DNA of 64,000 bases from Pyxidicoccus trucidator (GTDB taxonomy: Bacteria > Myxococcota > Myxococcia > Myxococcales > Myxococcaceae), in contig NZ_JAAIXZ010000013.1 of NCBI RefSeq assembly GCF_010894435.1, positions 1-64,000 on the forward strand, in the 5' to 3' direction. Below are positions 34,093 to 41,435 of the stretch, one piece after another. The notes under the pieces were generated by a model. The model saw only the letters and a list, made by a program, of their open reading frames with translations, did not search any database and had not been told where the DNA came from. Both the position numbers and the translations under genes were made by a program. The stretch's first letter is position 1. The number at the start of each line of letters is the position of its first letter.

Positions 34093-37089
34093 CTATTCGA
34101 AGACGACCACGGTCTTCACCCAGCTGTCGGGGCGTGCCGCGAGGGCCCGCATGCGCTCGTCCCGGAGCGCGATGGCGGCGGGGGCACCGGCGCGGATGCG
34201 CTCCATGACGCGCTCGAAGAAGGGCCCGGCCTCGGCGTCCGGGATGTCGATGGGAGAGGCGAGGACGGCGCGCGCGCCCGCCTCCGCGAAGGCGATGGGG
34301 AGACTCCACGGCGCGTGGAGATAGGGCGCGGTGCGCGCGGCCCGGCAGGCGCCGAGCACCACCACCGGTGCGCCCTTGAGCTTCTGCCGCCGCACCTCGC
34401 CCGCGGTGAGGGCATAGCGGCCGTCCGTCTCCGGGGCCATCACCAGCAGCGACGCGTCCGACACGCCGAGGTTCACCAGGCCGTGCGCGTGGATTTCCAC
34501 CTCGGTGGCGTCCACCAGCTCCGCCAGCAGTCGCGACGGCGTGGCCGCGGCGCCCGTCAGCTCCACCCGGCGGGCCGAGGCCGCGCCCGACAGCTCCCAG
34601 CCGCGCAGCCGGGGCAGGTTCAGCGAGGCCGGCGCCTCAACGTCGTGCACCACCAGGGGCCGCGGGGCCGTCACCGCCGGCGCCATCCGCTTCGCGCCCG
34701 TGTGGTAACTCCAGGCCAGCTCCGGCGGCAGCAGCCCCGCCTGCCCGTGGACGGCGTAGCGGGCGAAGACGCGCACGTGCTCGCAGGGCTTCAGCGCCCC
34801 CACCATCGCCTCCGGCACCAGCTTCTTCACGTCGAAGTCCGGCGAGCGGCGGCTCGCGTCGTAGTGGCCCAGCAGGTCCCCACCCGGCCCGCGCGCCACC
34901 ACCAGGGTGCGCTCGTCGTGCACCTCCACGCCCAGCTCGCACCGCTCCGGCGTCCCGGCGCCGGACTCCTCCGCGAAGAGGGAGAGCGCCCCGGCCCAGT
35001 CCCGCGCCCTGCCCGCGTCGAGGATGAGCGACGAGTAGCTGTACGCGCGTGCCTTCCAGGCCACCGGGTCCTCGGAGCCCAGCCGGTTGCCCTCGGCGAT
35101 GGCCTGGCGCAGCAGCGCGCGGCCCGCTTCACGCTCCCGCTCGATGACGGCGCGGCCCTCGACATGGGTGGCGAGCACGCGCTCCCCGGGGCGCAGCAGG
35201 CCGGAAGCCTCCAGCTTGCGCAGGCCGTCGCGCAGCGCCTCCACGTCGCCCGGGCGAGGGTCCAGCCGGGCCAGGTCCGCCTGCACGAAGGCGCCGTTGA
35301 TGAAGAAGGGCACGTCACACGCGGGGGCGTGCTCCAGCTCTTCGCGCGCCTCCTTCGGATGCAGGGCGAAGACCTGCATCGCCGCCAGCCCCTCCTGCAC
35401 CTGACGCCGGGCGGCGCACCGGCCATCCCGCGCGGCCTGCTCGCCCAGGTACGCCCGGGCCAGCGCGAAGGCGTTGCGGTAGCGCGCCACGTTGCCCAGC
35501 ACCATCAGCAGGTCCGACTGCTGCATCCACTCCTGCCCCTGCCGCGCCACCTGGAGGCCCGCCACCGCGTGCTCGCGCGCCTCCACCAGCCGGTGCTCCT
35601 CCGTGTAGATGTGGGCGAGCACGTATTCCATCTGCCCGCAGCGGTAGGCCGCCTTCGCCGCGTGGCACTCCGGCAGCGCGCGCAGCAGCCGAGCCTCGGC
35701 GCCCGCCAGGTCCCCGCGCGCATACTCCGCCCGGGCCGCCTCGCGCTCCGCGTTGAGCATGAGCCATGGGTCGCCCACCGCCTTCGCGGCCTTCGTGTAC
35801 TCGGGCAGCCGCGCCGGCAACTGGCCCGTCAGGGGCAACACGCCCAGCAGGATGTCCGAGTGCTCCGAGGCGGCCAGCTCGCGCGCGTACGCGTCCAGCC
35901 CCGAGGCGTCGAAGGTGCCCAGCAACACCTGGCGGAAGCGCTCCGCCAGCGGCCCCCGGCGCTTGAAGTCCAGGCTGGCCACGTGCGAGACGCGGCGCTC
36001 CAGCGCGTCACCGCCGTAGTGCGCATCCAGCAGGCGCGCCAGCGGCAGCAGCGCCTTCACGGCTTCCGCGGACGGGGCCGCCCAGAGGGCCGTGTTGAGG
36101 GCGTTGCGCGCCGAGCCCGGCACCGAGCGCGCCAGCGGCTCCGGAATGAGCGTTCCTTCCAGGGCCAGCGCCTTGCCCGCCTTCTGCGCGTCGTCCCACG
36201 TCCCCCGCTGGCCATCCAGCCGACGGCGCAGGGCCGCCGCGCGCTCCTTCGCCTCCTCCGCCCAGCCCGGCTCACGCAGCGCCGCCACCGCGTCGAACGC
36301 GTCGGCCGCCACCGCGTCCAGGCCCAGCTCCCGCAGCACCAGCGCGCGGTTCCACAGCGCCTCCGGGTGCTGGGGGTGCTTCTCCAGCACGCCGTCCAGC
36401 AGGATGAGGGCCTCTTCCAGCTCCCCCTTCGTCAGCGCCACCACCGCCCTGTCGCTGTCCACGTCCGGCGAGGCCGGCGCGCGCTGGAGGTACTCCGCGG
36501 CCTGCTCCCCCTCGCCGCGCAGCAGGTGCCCCGTGGCCAGGCCGTGGAGGTCCCCCGCCTCCTCCAGCTTCGCCAGCTCCCGCAGCGGCACCAGTTCCCT
36601 GGGGCGCTCGTCGCCGGAGCGCAGCACGCCGTAGGGCCGATGCGCGCTGGCGCCGTCCCAGCTCAGCCGCGCCTCCAGCGAGCGCGTGGGCGCCAGGGCC
36701 AGCACGTTCTGCCCCGACTCCACTCCCGGCAGGCCCGGCCCGCGGAACACCACCAGGACCAGCACGGCCGCGAGCGAGCCCGTCAGTGCAACGGCCGCCA
36801 CCAGGTTGCGCCGGCGGCTCCAGGCGGGACGAAAGGCCCGCGAGGGCGCGGCGTCGCGGGAGGGCATTCCCCCCGGCTGCGAGGGCCGCGCGACTTCGGC
36901 CTCCTTCGCCTCCACCTCCGCCAGCCGCCCCCCGAGCGCCTGGAGCTGGAGGATGTCTTCCAGGTCGGACTGGCACTGCGTGCACGTGCCCAGGTGGACG
37001 CGGAAGGTGTCCGCCTCCTCCGGGGACAGCTCGCCGTCCGCGAAGGCCTGGACCTGGTCGTGGATGTCCATGGGCTCCAGCGCGCTCAT
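34093..37089 (-). CDS. Membrane anti-sigma factor with TPR and CHAT domains
   Basis: A 998-aa protein. Residues about 10-45 form a zinc-binding anti-sigma domain (H32-x3-C36-x2-C39 in HLGTCTQC). A single membrane helix follows (about 95-115). Residues about 165-600 carry helical TPR-like repeats (EEALILLDGVLEKHPQHPEALWNRALVLRELG). The C-terminus is a CHAT caspase-like domain with catalytic His869 in EIHAHGLVN and Cys915 in VVLGACRAAR. If the N-terminus is cytoplasmic, the CHAT domain lies in the periplasm. The ATG overlaps the ECF sigma stop (ATGA), so the two are made together. Likely holds the sigma factor until a signal or proteolysis frees it; the protease role is inferred. Confidence 0.88.
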   Translation of the reverse strand: MSALEPMDIHDQVQAFADGELSPEEADTFRVHLGTCTQCQSDLEDILQLQALGGRLAEVEAKEAEVARPSQPGGMPSRDAAPSRAFRPAWSRRRNLVAAVALTGSLAAVLVLVVFRGPGLPGVESGQNVLALAPTRSLEARLSWDGASAHRPYGVLRSGDERPRELVPLRELAKLEEAGDLHGLATGHLLRGEGEQAAEYLQRAPASPDVDSDRAVVALTKGELEEALILLDGVLEKHPQHPEALWNRALVLRELGLDAVAADAFDAVAALREPGWAEEAKERAAALRRRLDGQRGTWDDAQKAGKALALEGTLIPEPLARSVPGSARNALNTALWAAPSAEAVKALLPLARLLDAHYGGDALERRVSHVASLDFKRRGPLAERFRQVLLGTFDASGLDAYARELAASEHSDILLGVLPLTGQLPARLPEYTKAAKAVGDPWLMLNAEREAARAEYARGDLAGAEARLLRALPECHAAKAAYRCGQMEYVLAHIYTEEHRLVEAREHAVAGLQVARQGQEWMQQSDLLMVLGNVARYRNAFALARAYLGEQAARDGRCAARRQVQEGLAAMQVFALHPKEAREELEHAPACDVPFFINGAFVQADLARLDPRPGDVEALRDGLRKLEASGLLRPGERVLATHVEGRAVIEREREAGRALLRQAIAEGNRLGSEDPVAWKARAYSYSSLILDAGRARDWAGALSLFAEESGAGTPERCELGVEVHDERTLVVARGPGGDLLGHYDASRRSPDFDVKKLVPEAMVGALKPCEHVRVFARYAVHGQAGLLPPELAWSYHTGAKRMAPAVTAPRPLVVHDVEAPASLNLPRLRGWELSGAASARRVELTGAAATPSRLLAELVDATEVEIHAHGLVNLGVSDASLLVMAPETDGRYALTAGEVRRQKLKGAPVVVLGACRAARTAPYLHAPWSLPIAFAEAGARAVLASPIDIPDAEAGPFFERVMERIRAGAPAAIALRDERMRALAARPDSWVKTVVVFE

Positions 37090-37742
37090 GTGCCCTCCGC
37101 CTCGCCCGGGGGCTGGGGCATCAACAGTTCCTTCAGCTTGCGACGCGCGCGGATGAGGCGCGTGCCCACCGTGGCCTTGGGGATGCCCAGGCGCTCGGCG
37201 ATTTCCACATACGAGCGGTTCTCCAGCGCGTGGAGCCGGTACACCGTGCGGAACTCCTCCGGAATCTTCTCCAGCGCCTCGCGCAGCTGCTCCGGGCTGA
37301 TGGAGGCCCACGCCGGGGCGGCCTCCACCTCGGGCGCGGCGATGCGCTCCTCCATGTCCTCGGCGGACACGTCCGCGCGGCGCTCCCGGGTGCGCGAGCG
37401 GCACCGGTCGATGAACAGGTGGTGGAGGATGGTGAGCAGCCACGCGCGCCCGTCCGTCCCCACCTTGTACCGGGCCAGGTTGCGCAGACCGCGTTCGAAG
37501 GTGTCCTGGACGAGGTCCCGGGCGTCGGTGGCATTCCCACACAGGCGCATGGCGGTGGCATGCAGCGCCGCCTCATGCTCCCGGGCGAATGCCGCGAACC
37601 ACCGGCTGTCCAGGGTCGGCGATGAAAGGGGCCTGCTTTCCACTCGGGGTGCAGGCTGACCCGTCCCGTCCTTGCCCGTCAAGCTCCGCGACAGCAGGGA
37701 GCCGGAGAAGAGAGAGGATGGTTGCAGGGCGAAAGCGTCCAT
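37086..37742 (-). CDS. ECF sigma factor
   Basis: A 218-aa sigma-70-family ECF factor. Region 2 is DARDLVQDTFERGLRNLARYKVGTDGRAWLLTILHHLFIDRCRSRTRERR (about residues 72-121); region 4 is LEKIPEEFRTVYRLHALENRSYVEIAERLGIPKATVGTRLIRARRKLKELL. Its gene ends in the ATGA overlap that starts the CHAT anti-sigma gene. A 45-residue N-terminal extension precedes region 2. It should recruit RNA polymerase to stress or envelope genes when released. Confidence 0.93.
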   Translation of the reverse strand: MDAFALQPSSLFSGSLLSRSLTGKDGTGQPAPRVESRPLSSPTLDSRWFAAFAREHEAALHATAMRLCGNATDARDLVQDTFERGLRNLARYKVGTDGRAWLLTILHHLFIDRCRSRTRERRADVSAEDMEERIAAPEVEAAPAWASISPEQLREALEKIPEEFRTVYRLHALENRSYVEIAERLGIPKATVGTRLIRARRKLKELLMPQPPGEAEGT

Positions 37743-37886
37743 GGCGGTCGCTCTCTCAACGACACCCCCCTCCCATCTTCCCGGGGAGGATTTTTCCGAG
37801 CATTTTCCGCCCTCCGTGCGGGCAGCCGGACGGGCGCTCCAGGAGCCCGCTCCCGTCGAGGGGACTGGCGGGTGTCCCGCCCGGGC

Positions 37887-38435
37887 CTACGCGTTGCGGC
37901 GGACGATTTCGGCGTTCAGCACGTTGGCGAAGCCCACCCAGGCCAGGTAGGGCGCCACCAGCCACGCGGCGGGGCGGTCCACGTTGCGGGTGGTGGCGAC
38001 ATAGGCGCCGATGCTCCCCAGCAGCGCGGCGTTGTCCGCCAGCGCCCGGCGCGGCTGCTGCTTGCCGAAAAAGAGCCAGGACCAGGCGGCGTTGAGGCCC
38101 AGCTGCACGCCCCACCAGGCCAGCGCCTTCGAGCGGGACGCCCCCGCGGGCGCCGTCCACACGCGCCAGCCGGAGATGGCGATGAGGCCGTACAGCACCG
38201 TCCACACCGGGGCGAAGACCTTGGGCGGGGGCTGGAAGGAAGGCTTGCTCAGGCGCCTGAACCAGAGCGAGTCCGCGGAGCTCTGTCGCCCGCCAAACAC
38301 CGCCGCGCCCAGGGTGAGCGCGCCGAAGGTGCCCAGCGCCACCACCGACTCGGTGCGCAGCGTGGGGTTGAGGGCCGTGCGCTTCACGGGGCCCGGCACC
38401 GTCCGAGTCGTCGGCTCCAGCGTCGTCGGTTCCAT
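37887..38435 (-). CDS. tspO: TspO/MBR family membrane protein
   Basis: A 182-aa membrane protein of the tryptophan-rich sensory protein / mitochondrial benzodiazepine receptor family. The signature KPSFQPPPKVFAPVWTVLYGLIAISGWRVW and the C-terminal LAWVGFANVLNAEIVRRN are conserved, with five hydrophobic segments. The N-terminal 30 residues are Thr/Pro-rich. TspO proteins bind porphyrins and related molecules and act in stress sensing. Divergent from the DUF924 gene. Confidence 0.88.
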   Translation of the reverse strand: MEPTTLEPTTRTVPGPVKRTALNPTLRTESVVALGTFGALTLGAAVFGGRQSSADSLWFRRLSKPSFQPPPKVFAPVWTVLYGLIAISGWRVWTAPAGASRSKALAWWGVQLGLNAAWSWLFFGKQQPRRALADNAALLGSIGAYVATTRNVDRPAAWLVAPYLAWVGFANVLNAEIVRRNA

Positions 38436-38563
38436 TCCGCATCCTCCCGGGGGCCCGGACGCCCCACTGTCCGCTGGAAGGTGGTACCGGCCTTCCCGCG
38501 ACGCCAGTGTGGTGGCCTCCGGTATACAAAGGAGGTCCCCCCTTCAAAGCCCGGAGGCGTCTC

Positions 38564-39154
38564 ATGGTGAGCGCGGAGGAAGTCCTCGGCTTCTGGTTCG
38601 GCACCCCAGCGGACCCCGTCCGCAACCCCGCAAGTGCCCGGCCGCGAGCGCAGTGGTTCGAGCGGGACGCGGACTTCGACGCGGAGTGCCGCCGCCGCTT
38701 CCTGGACGCCCACGAGGCCGCCGCGTCCGGGAAGCTGCACGCGTGGAAGGAGGAGCCGCGGAGTGCCCTGGCGCTGCTGCTGCTGCTGGACCAGTTCCCG
38801 CGAAACCTCTTCCGGGGCACCCCCCGGGCCTTCGCCACGGACGCGCTGGCGCGCGGGGTGGCCCGCCATGCGCTGGCGCGAGGGCTGGACACGACGCTGC
38901 CGCCGGTGTGGCGGTGGTTCATGTACCTGCCCTTCGAGCACAGCGAGGAGGTCCATGACCAGCGGCTGGCCGTGGCCCTCTTCGAGATGCTCGCGCTGTA
39001 CCACCCGGGCAGCCAGGAGCCGCTCGACTACGCCCGGCAGCACCGGGACGTCATCACCCGCTTCGGCCGCTTCCCCCACCGCAACGTGGCGCTGGGGCGC
39101 CCGTCGACCCCGGAGGAAGAGCGCTTCCTCCAGGAGCCGGGCTCGTCGTTCTGA
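38564..39154 (+). CDS. DUF924 family protein
   Basis: A 196-aa protein recognised by its start (MVSAEEVLGFWFGTPADP), LLLLDQFPRNLFRGTPRAFATD and the FMYLPFEHSEEVHDQRLAVALFE stretch, all typical of DUF924, a TPR-like all-helical family of unknown function. A clear Shine-Dalgarno GGAGG precedes the ATG at 38564. The gene converges on the ferritin-like gene (stops at 39154 and 39170). Confidence 0.88.
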   Translation: MVSAEEVLGFWFGTPADPVRNPASARPRAQWFERDADFDAECRRRFLDAHEAAASGKLHAWKEEPRSALALLLLLDQFPRNLFRGTPRAFATDALARGVARHALARGLDTTLPPVWRWFMYLPFEHSEEVHDQRLAVALFEMLALYHPGSQEPLDYARQHRDVITRFGRFPHRNVALGRPSTPEEERFLQEPGSSF

Positions 39155-39169
39155 GCAGGGTGGACGGAC

Positions 39170-39913
39170 CTACACCCTGGGAGTGAGGGGGGTAGCCTCG
39201 GCCCTGGGCACCGGAGTCGCGCGCGCCTCCAGGGTGATGCCCGCGGACAGCCAGTTGCGCACCATCGTCAGGTGCTCGGCCTCCGCGTCCAGGGCGAGCT
39301 GGAAGCGGGCTGCCAGGGTGTCATGGCCCAGGCCCCGCGCCAGCTCGATGAGCAGCTCCCAGCCCGCGTTGTCCGTCAGCTCCGCCACCAGCAGCGCGTG
39401 CAGCGTGTCGCGCAGGTTCATCCTCGGGTCGGCGACCACCGCGGGCAGGCCCATGGAGGCCACCGCCGCCACGTCCGCGCAGGGCGTCACCGCCGTGGGG
39501 TCCGCCCCCAGCTTCACCAGGGCCTCGCTGACGAGGCCGAAGTGGGACAGCTCGTCGTTGAGGATGCGCTGCAGCCCCTCCGTGGTGGGGCCGCCCTCCC
39601 AGCTGCCGAGCACCTCGTGCTTGGCGAGGGCGCCCTGGTAGAGCCGGACGCCGGAGCGCTCGAAGGCGGCTCGCTCGCCCAGCTTGTCGATGAAGACGGT
39701 GGGCTTGGAGCCCTTGAGGCTGGCCGGTGGCGGCACGCTGCCGAGGCCCTTCGACTCCACCGCGTACTGCTGGCGCACCTTGAGGAGGAGCGAGTCGTCC
39801 CCCAGGTGGCTGGGCTGACGCGCCTTCGCGGCCTGGATGATGTCCGCGCTGTCCACGGGCGAGGTGGCGATGCCCGTCTTGTTCATGCCGATGTCGCTGG
39901 TCGTCTTCTTCAT
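39170..39913 (-). CDS. Ferritin-like protein
   Basis: A 247-aa protein with four helices and diiron-ligand motifs in ferritin order: GERAAFERSG (Glu), NDELSHFGL (ExxH), LLVAELTDNAGWELL (Glu) and DAEAEHLTMV (ExxH). It starts one base after the stop of the larger ferritin-like gene, so the two are translationally linked. No encapsulin or bacterioferritin gene is nearby. Function may be iron handling or oxidation, but is not known. Confidence 0.8.
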   Translation of the reverse strand: MKKTTSDIGMNKTGIATSPVDSADIIQAAKARQPSHLGDDSLLLKVRQQYAVESKGLGSVPPPASLKGSKPTVFIDKLGERAAFERSGVRLYQGALAKHEVLGSWEGGPTTEGLQRILNDELSHFGLVSEALVKLGADPTAVTPCADVAAVASMGLPAVVADPRMNLRDTLHALLVAELTDNAGWELLIELARGLGHDTLAARFQLALDAEAEHLTMVRNWLSAGITLEARATPVPRAEATPLTPRV

Positions 39914-39914
39914 G

Positions 39915-41120
39915 TCAGTGAACCTTCTTTCCCTCGAGCACCGAGCCCATGCGCTGCGCGCGCGCGGCGAGCTCCGTCCCGGGAGTCCATTGGTAGCCGG
40001 CCGCCACCGTCTCGGAAGGCGAGCCCTCGGAGTTGAGCTGGTCGCGGTAGACGAAGGAGCGGTGGTCTCGTGGCAGCTCCGCCATGCGCACGTAGTCCGG
40101 CCCGTTGGAGGCGAGGTCCTCCTCCTGGTTCAGCGTCTTGCGGACGAACTCGCGGTGCTCCTTGAAGCCGATGGGCTCCGGCAGCGTCTTCGGGAGGATT
40201 TCCGCCGCGTCGCGGCCCTCCACCTGCTGGAAGAGCTGAACCATGTGGTGGAGCTGGCCCAGCTCATAGTCGGTGAAGCGCTGCCAGAGCGCCTTGATGA
40301 GCGGGTTCTTCTCGTACGCGAGGCACGAGTAGAAGTTGTAGACCTGCATGCACTCGTGCATCACCAGCTTCTCCAGGATGGACTCGCTCGGGTCCAGCAG
40401 CGACTCGTACATGGAGGTGTGCTGCTCCTCGATGGCGGCAATCTCCGCGTAGAGCTGGCGCGCCACCGGGTCGGAGAAGAACGGGCCCACCGTCATGTAG
40501 TAGTCGTGCGTCTGGTTCTCGGCCGCGGTGATGCTCATCGCGTGAATCTTGGTGAGCGGCGCCGCGGTGCGCTTGTCGTACGGCCGGCGCAGGTCATCCA
40601 GCGGGTAGCGGTGCTCCACCGACGTGGGGCGGCCGGGGATGATGTCCGTATAGGACTGGGTGATGTTGTTGGGGTCCTTCCCCTCCAGCCTGTCGTAGAG
40701 GGCGCCGTACCGGTACAGGTGGTCGAAGTCCTCCAGCAGGCCGAAGCGATACGTCTGGGCCAGGTACGGGTCCGGCTCGCGCAGGGCGACGCTGGCCGTC
40801 ACTTCAATCGCCACCTGCTCGAAGCCGAGCGTGGTCTCCAGCGGCGTCTGGTCCGCGGGGTTGAGCCAGTTGATGGTCGTCTGCTCGAACTGTTCCACGC
40901 GGCGGACCAGGGCGAGCTGCTCGCGGAGGTCCCGGTTCATGCGGGCGATGGCGTGCTTGGTGCGCAGCGCGTCCGCCATGATGCCGTTCATGTAGATGAC
41001 GCACACGCGGGTGAAGGCGTCATCGTCCAGCTTGCTGTAGGGCCGCTGGACGAGGTCCTTCCACGTGAAGACCTGTCGGTCGAGTGGGACGCCTTTTTCC
41101 TTGAGGATGTCCAAGGCCAC
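39915..41120 (-). CDS. Large ferritin-like-fold protein
   Basis: A 401-aa protein starting at GTG 41120, chosen because an AAAGGAGG Shine-Dalgarno sits six bases upstream; the ATG at 41168 has none. The middle carries Glu/His helices in ferritin style (IAAIEEQHTSMYESLLD, EKLVMHECMQVYNFYSCLA, DYELGQLHHMVQLFQQVEG), so it looks like a diiron or ferritin-like superfamily member. No signal peptide. Function unknown; the smaller ferritin-like gene follows with a 1-bp gap. Confidence 0.75.
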   Translation of the reverse strand: MALDILKEKGVPLDRQVFTWKDLVQRPYSKLDDDAFTRVCVIYMNGIMADALRTKHAIARMNRDLREQLALVRRVEQFEQTTINWLNPADQTPLETTLGFEQVAIEVTASVALREPDPYLAQTYRFGLLEDFDHLYRYGALYDRLEGKDPNNITQSYTDIIPGRPTSVEHRYPLDDLRRPYDKRTAAPLTKIHAMSITAAENQTHDYYMTVGPFFSDPVARQLYAEIAAIEEQHTSMYESLLDPSESILEKLVMHECMQVYNFYSCLAYEKNPLIKALWQRFTDYELGQLHHMVQLFQQVEGRDAAEILPKTLPEPIGFKEHREFVRKTLNQEEDLASNGPDYVRMAELPRDHRSFVYRDQLNSEGSPSETVAAGYQWTPGTELAARAQRMGSVLEGKKVH

Positions 41121-41435
41121 GTCGGCCTCCTTTGCGCGGGGCGGTGGAAGGCCTCGTGCCTTCCGCATCGGCGCTTAAGGTCCGAACGGTGTGGGAGGGC
41201 GGCAAACCCTGTACGGGACGCCGCCCGTGCGCCGCCAGGGGCTGCGGTGGCTTGCCCCCATGGCCGCCTTGGACGAAGGGCCAATGTGCCTGGCCGCTCG
41301 CTGGGACGGCATGTCACGACTCCAGGAGGTTTTCCGGGAACACGGGGATGCAGGGCGGCGCGGACAGGTGACGGCTGCCGGCCCGGGCGGGGACTGGGGT
41401 AGTGTGAAACACAGCACGCATCGCAAGAGGGGGCC

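Noticed and set aside
37743-37886. ECF-type autoregulated promoter before the sigma gene (GGAAAAATCC...)
   Set aside because: A GGAA-like -35 is present on the minus strand, but no convincing -10 at the right spacing could be chosen.
39170-41120. Encapsulin cargo operon
   Set aside because: No encapsulin shell gene is nearby, and no cargo-loading peptide was recognised at either C-terminus.
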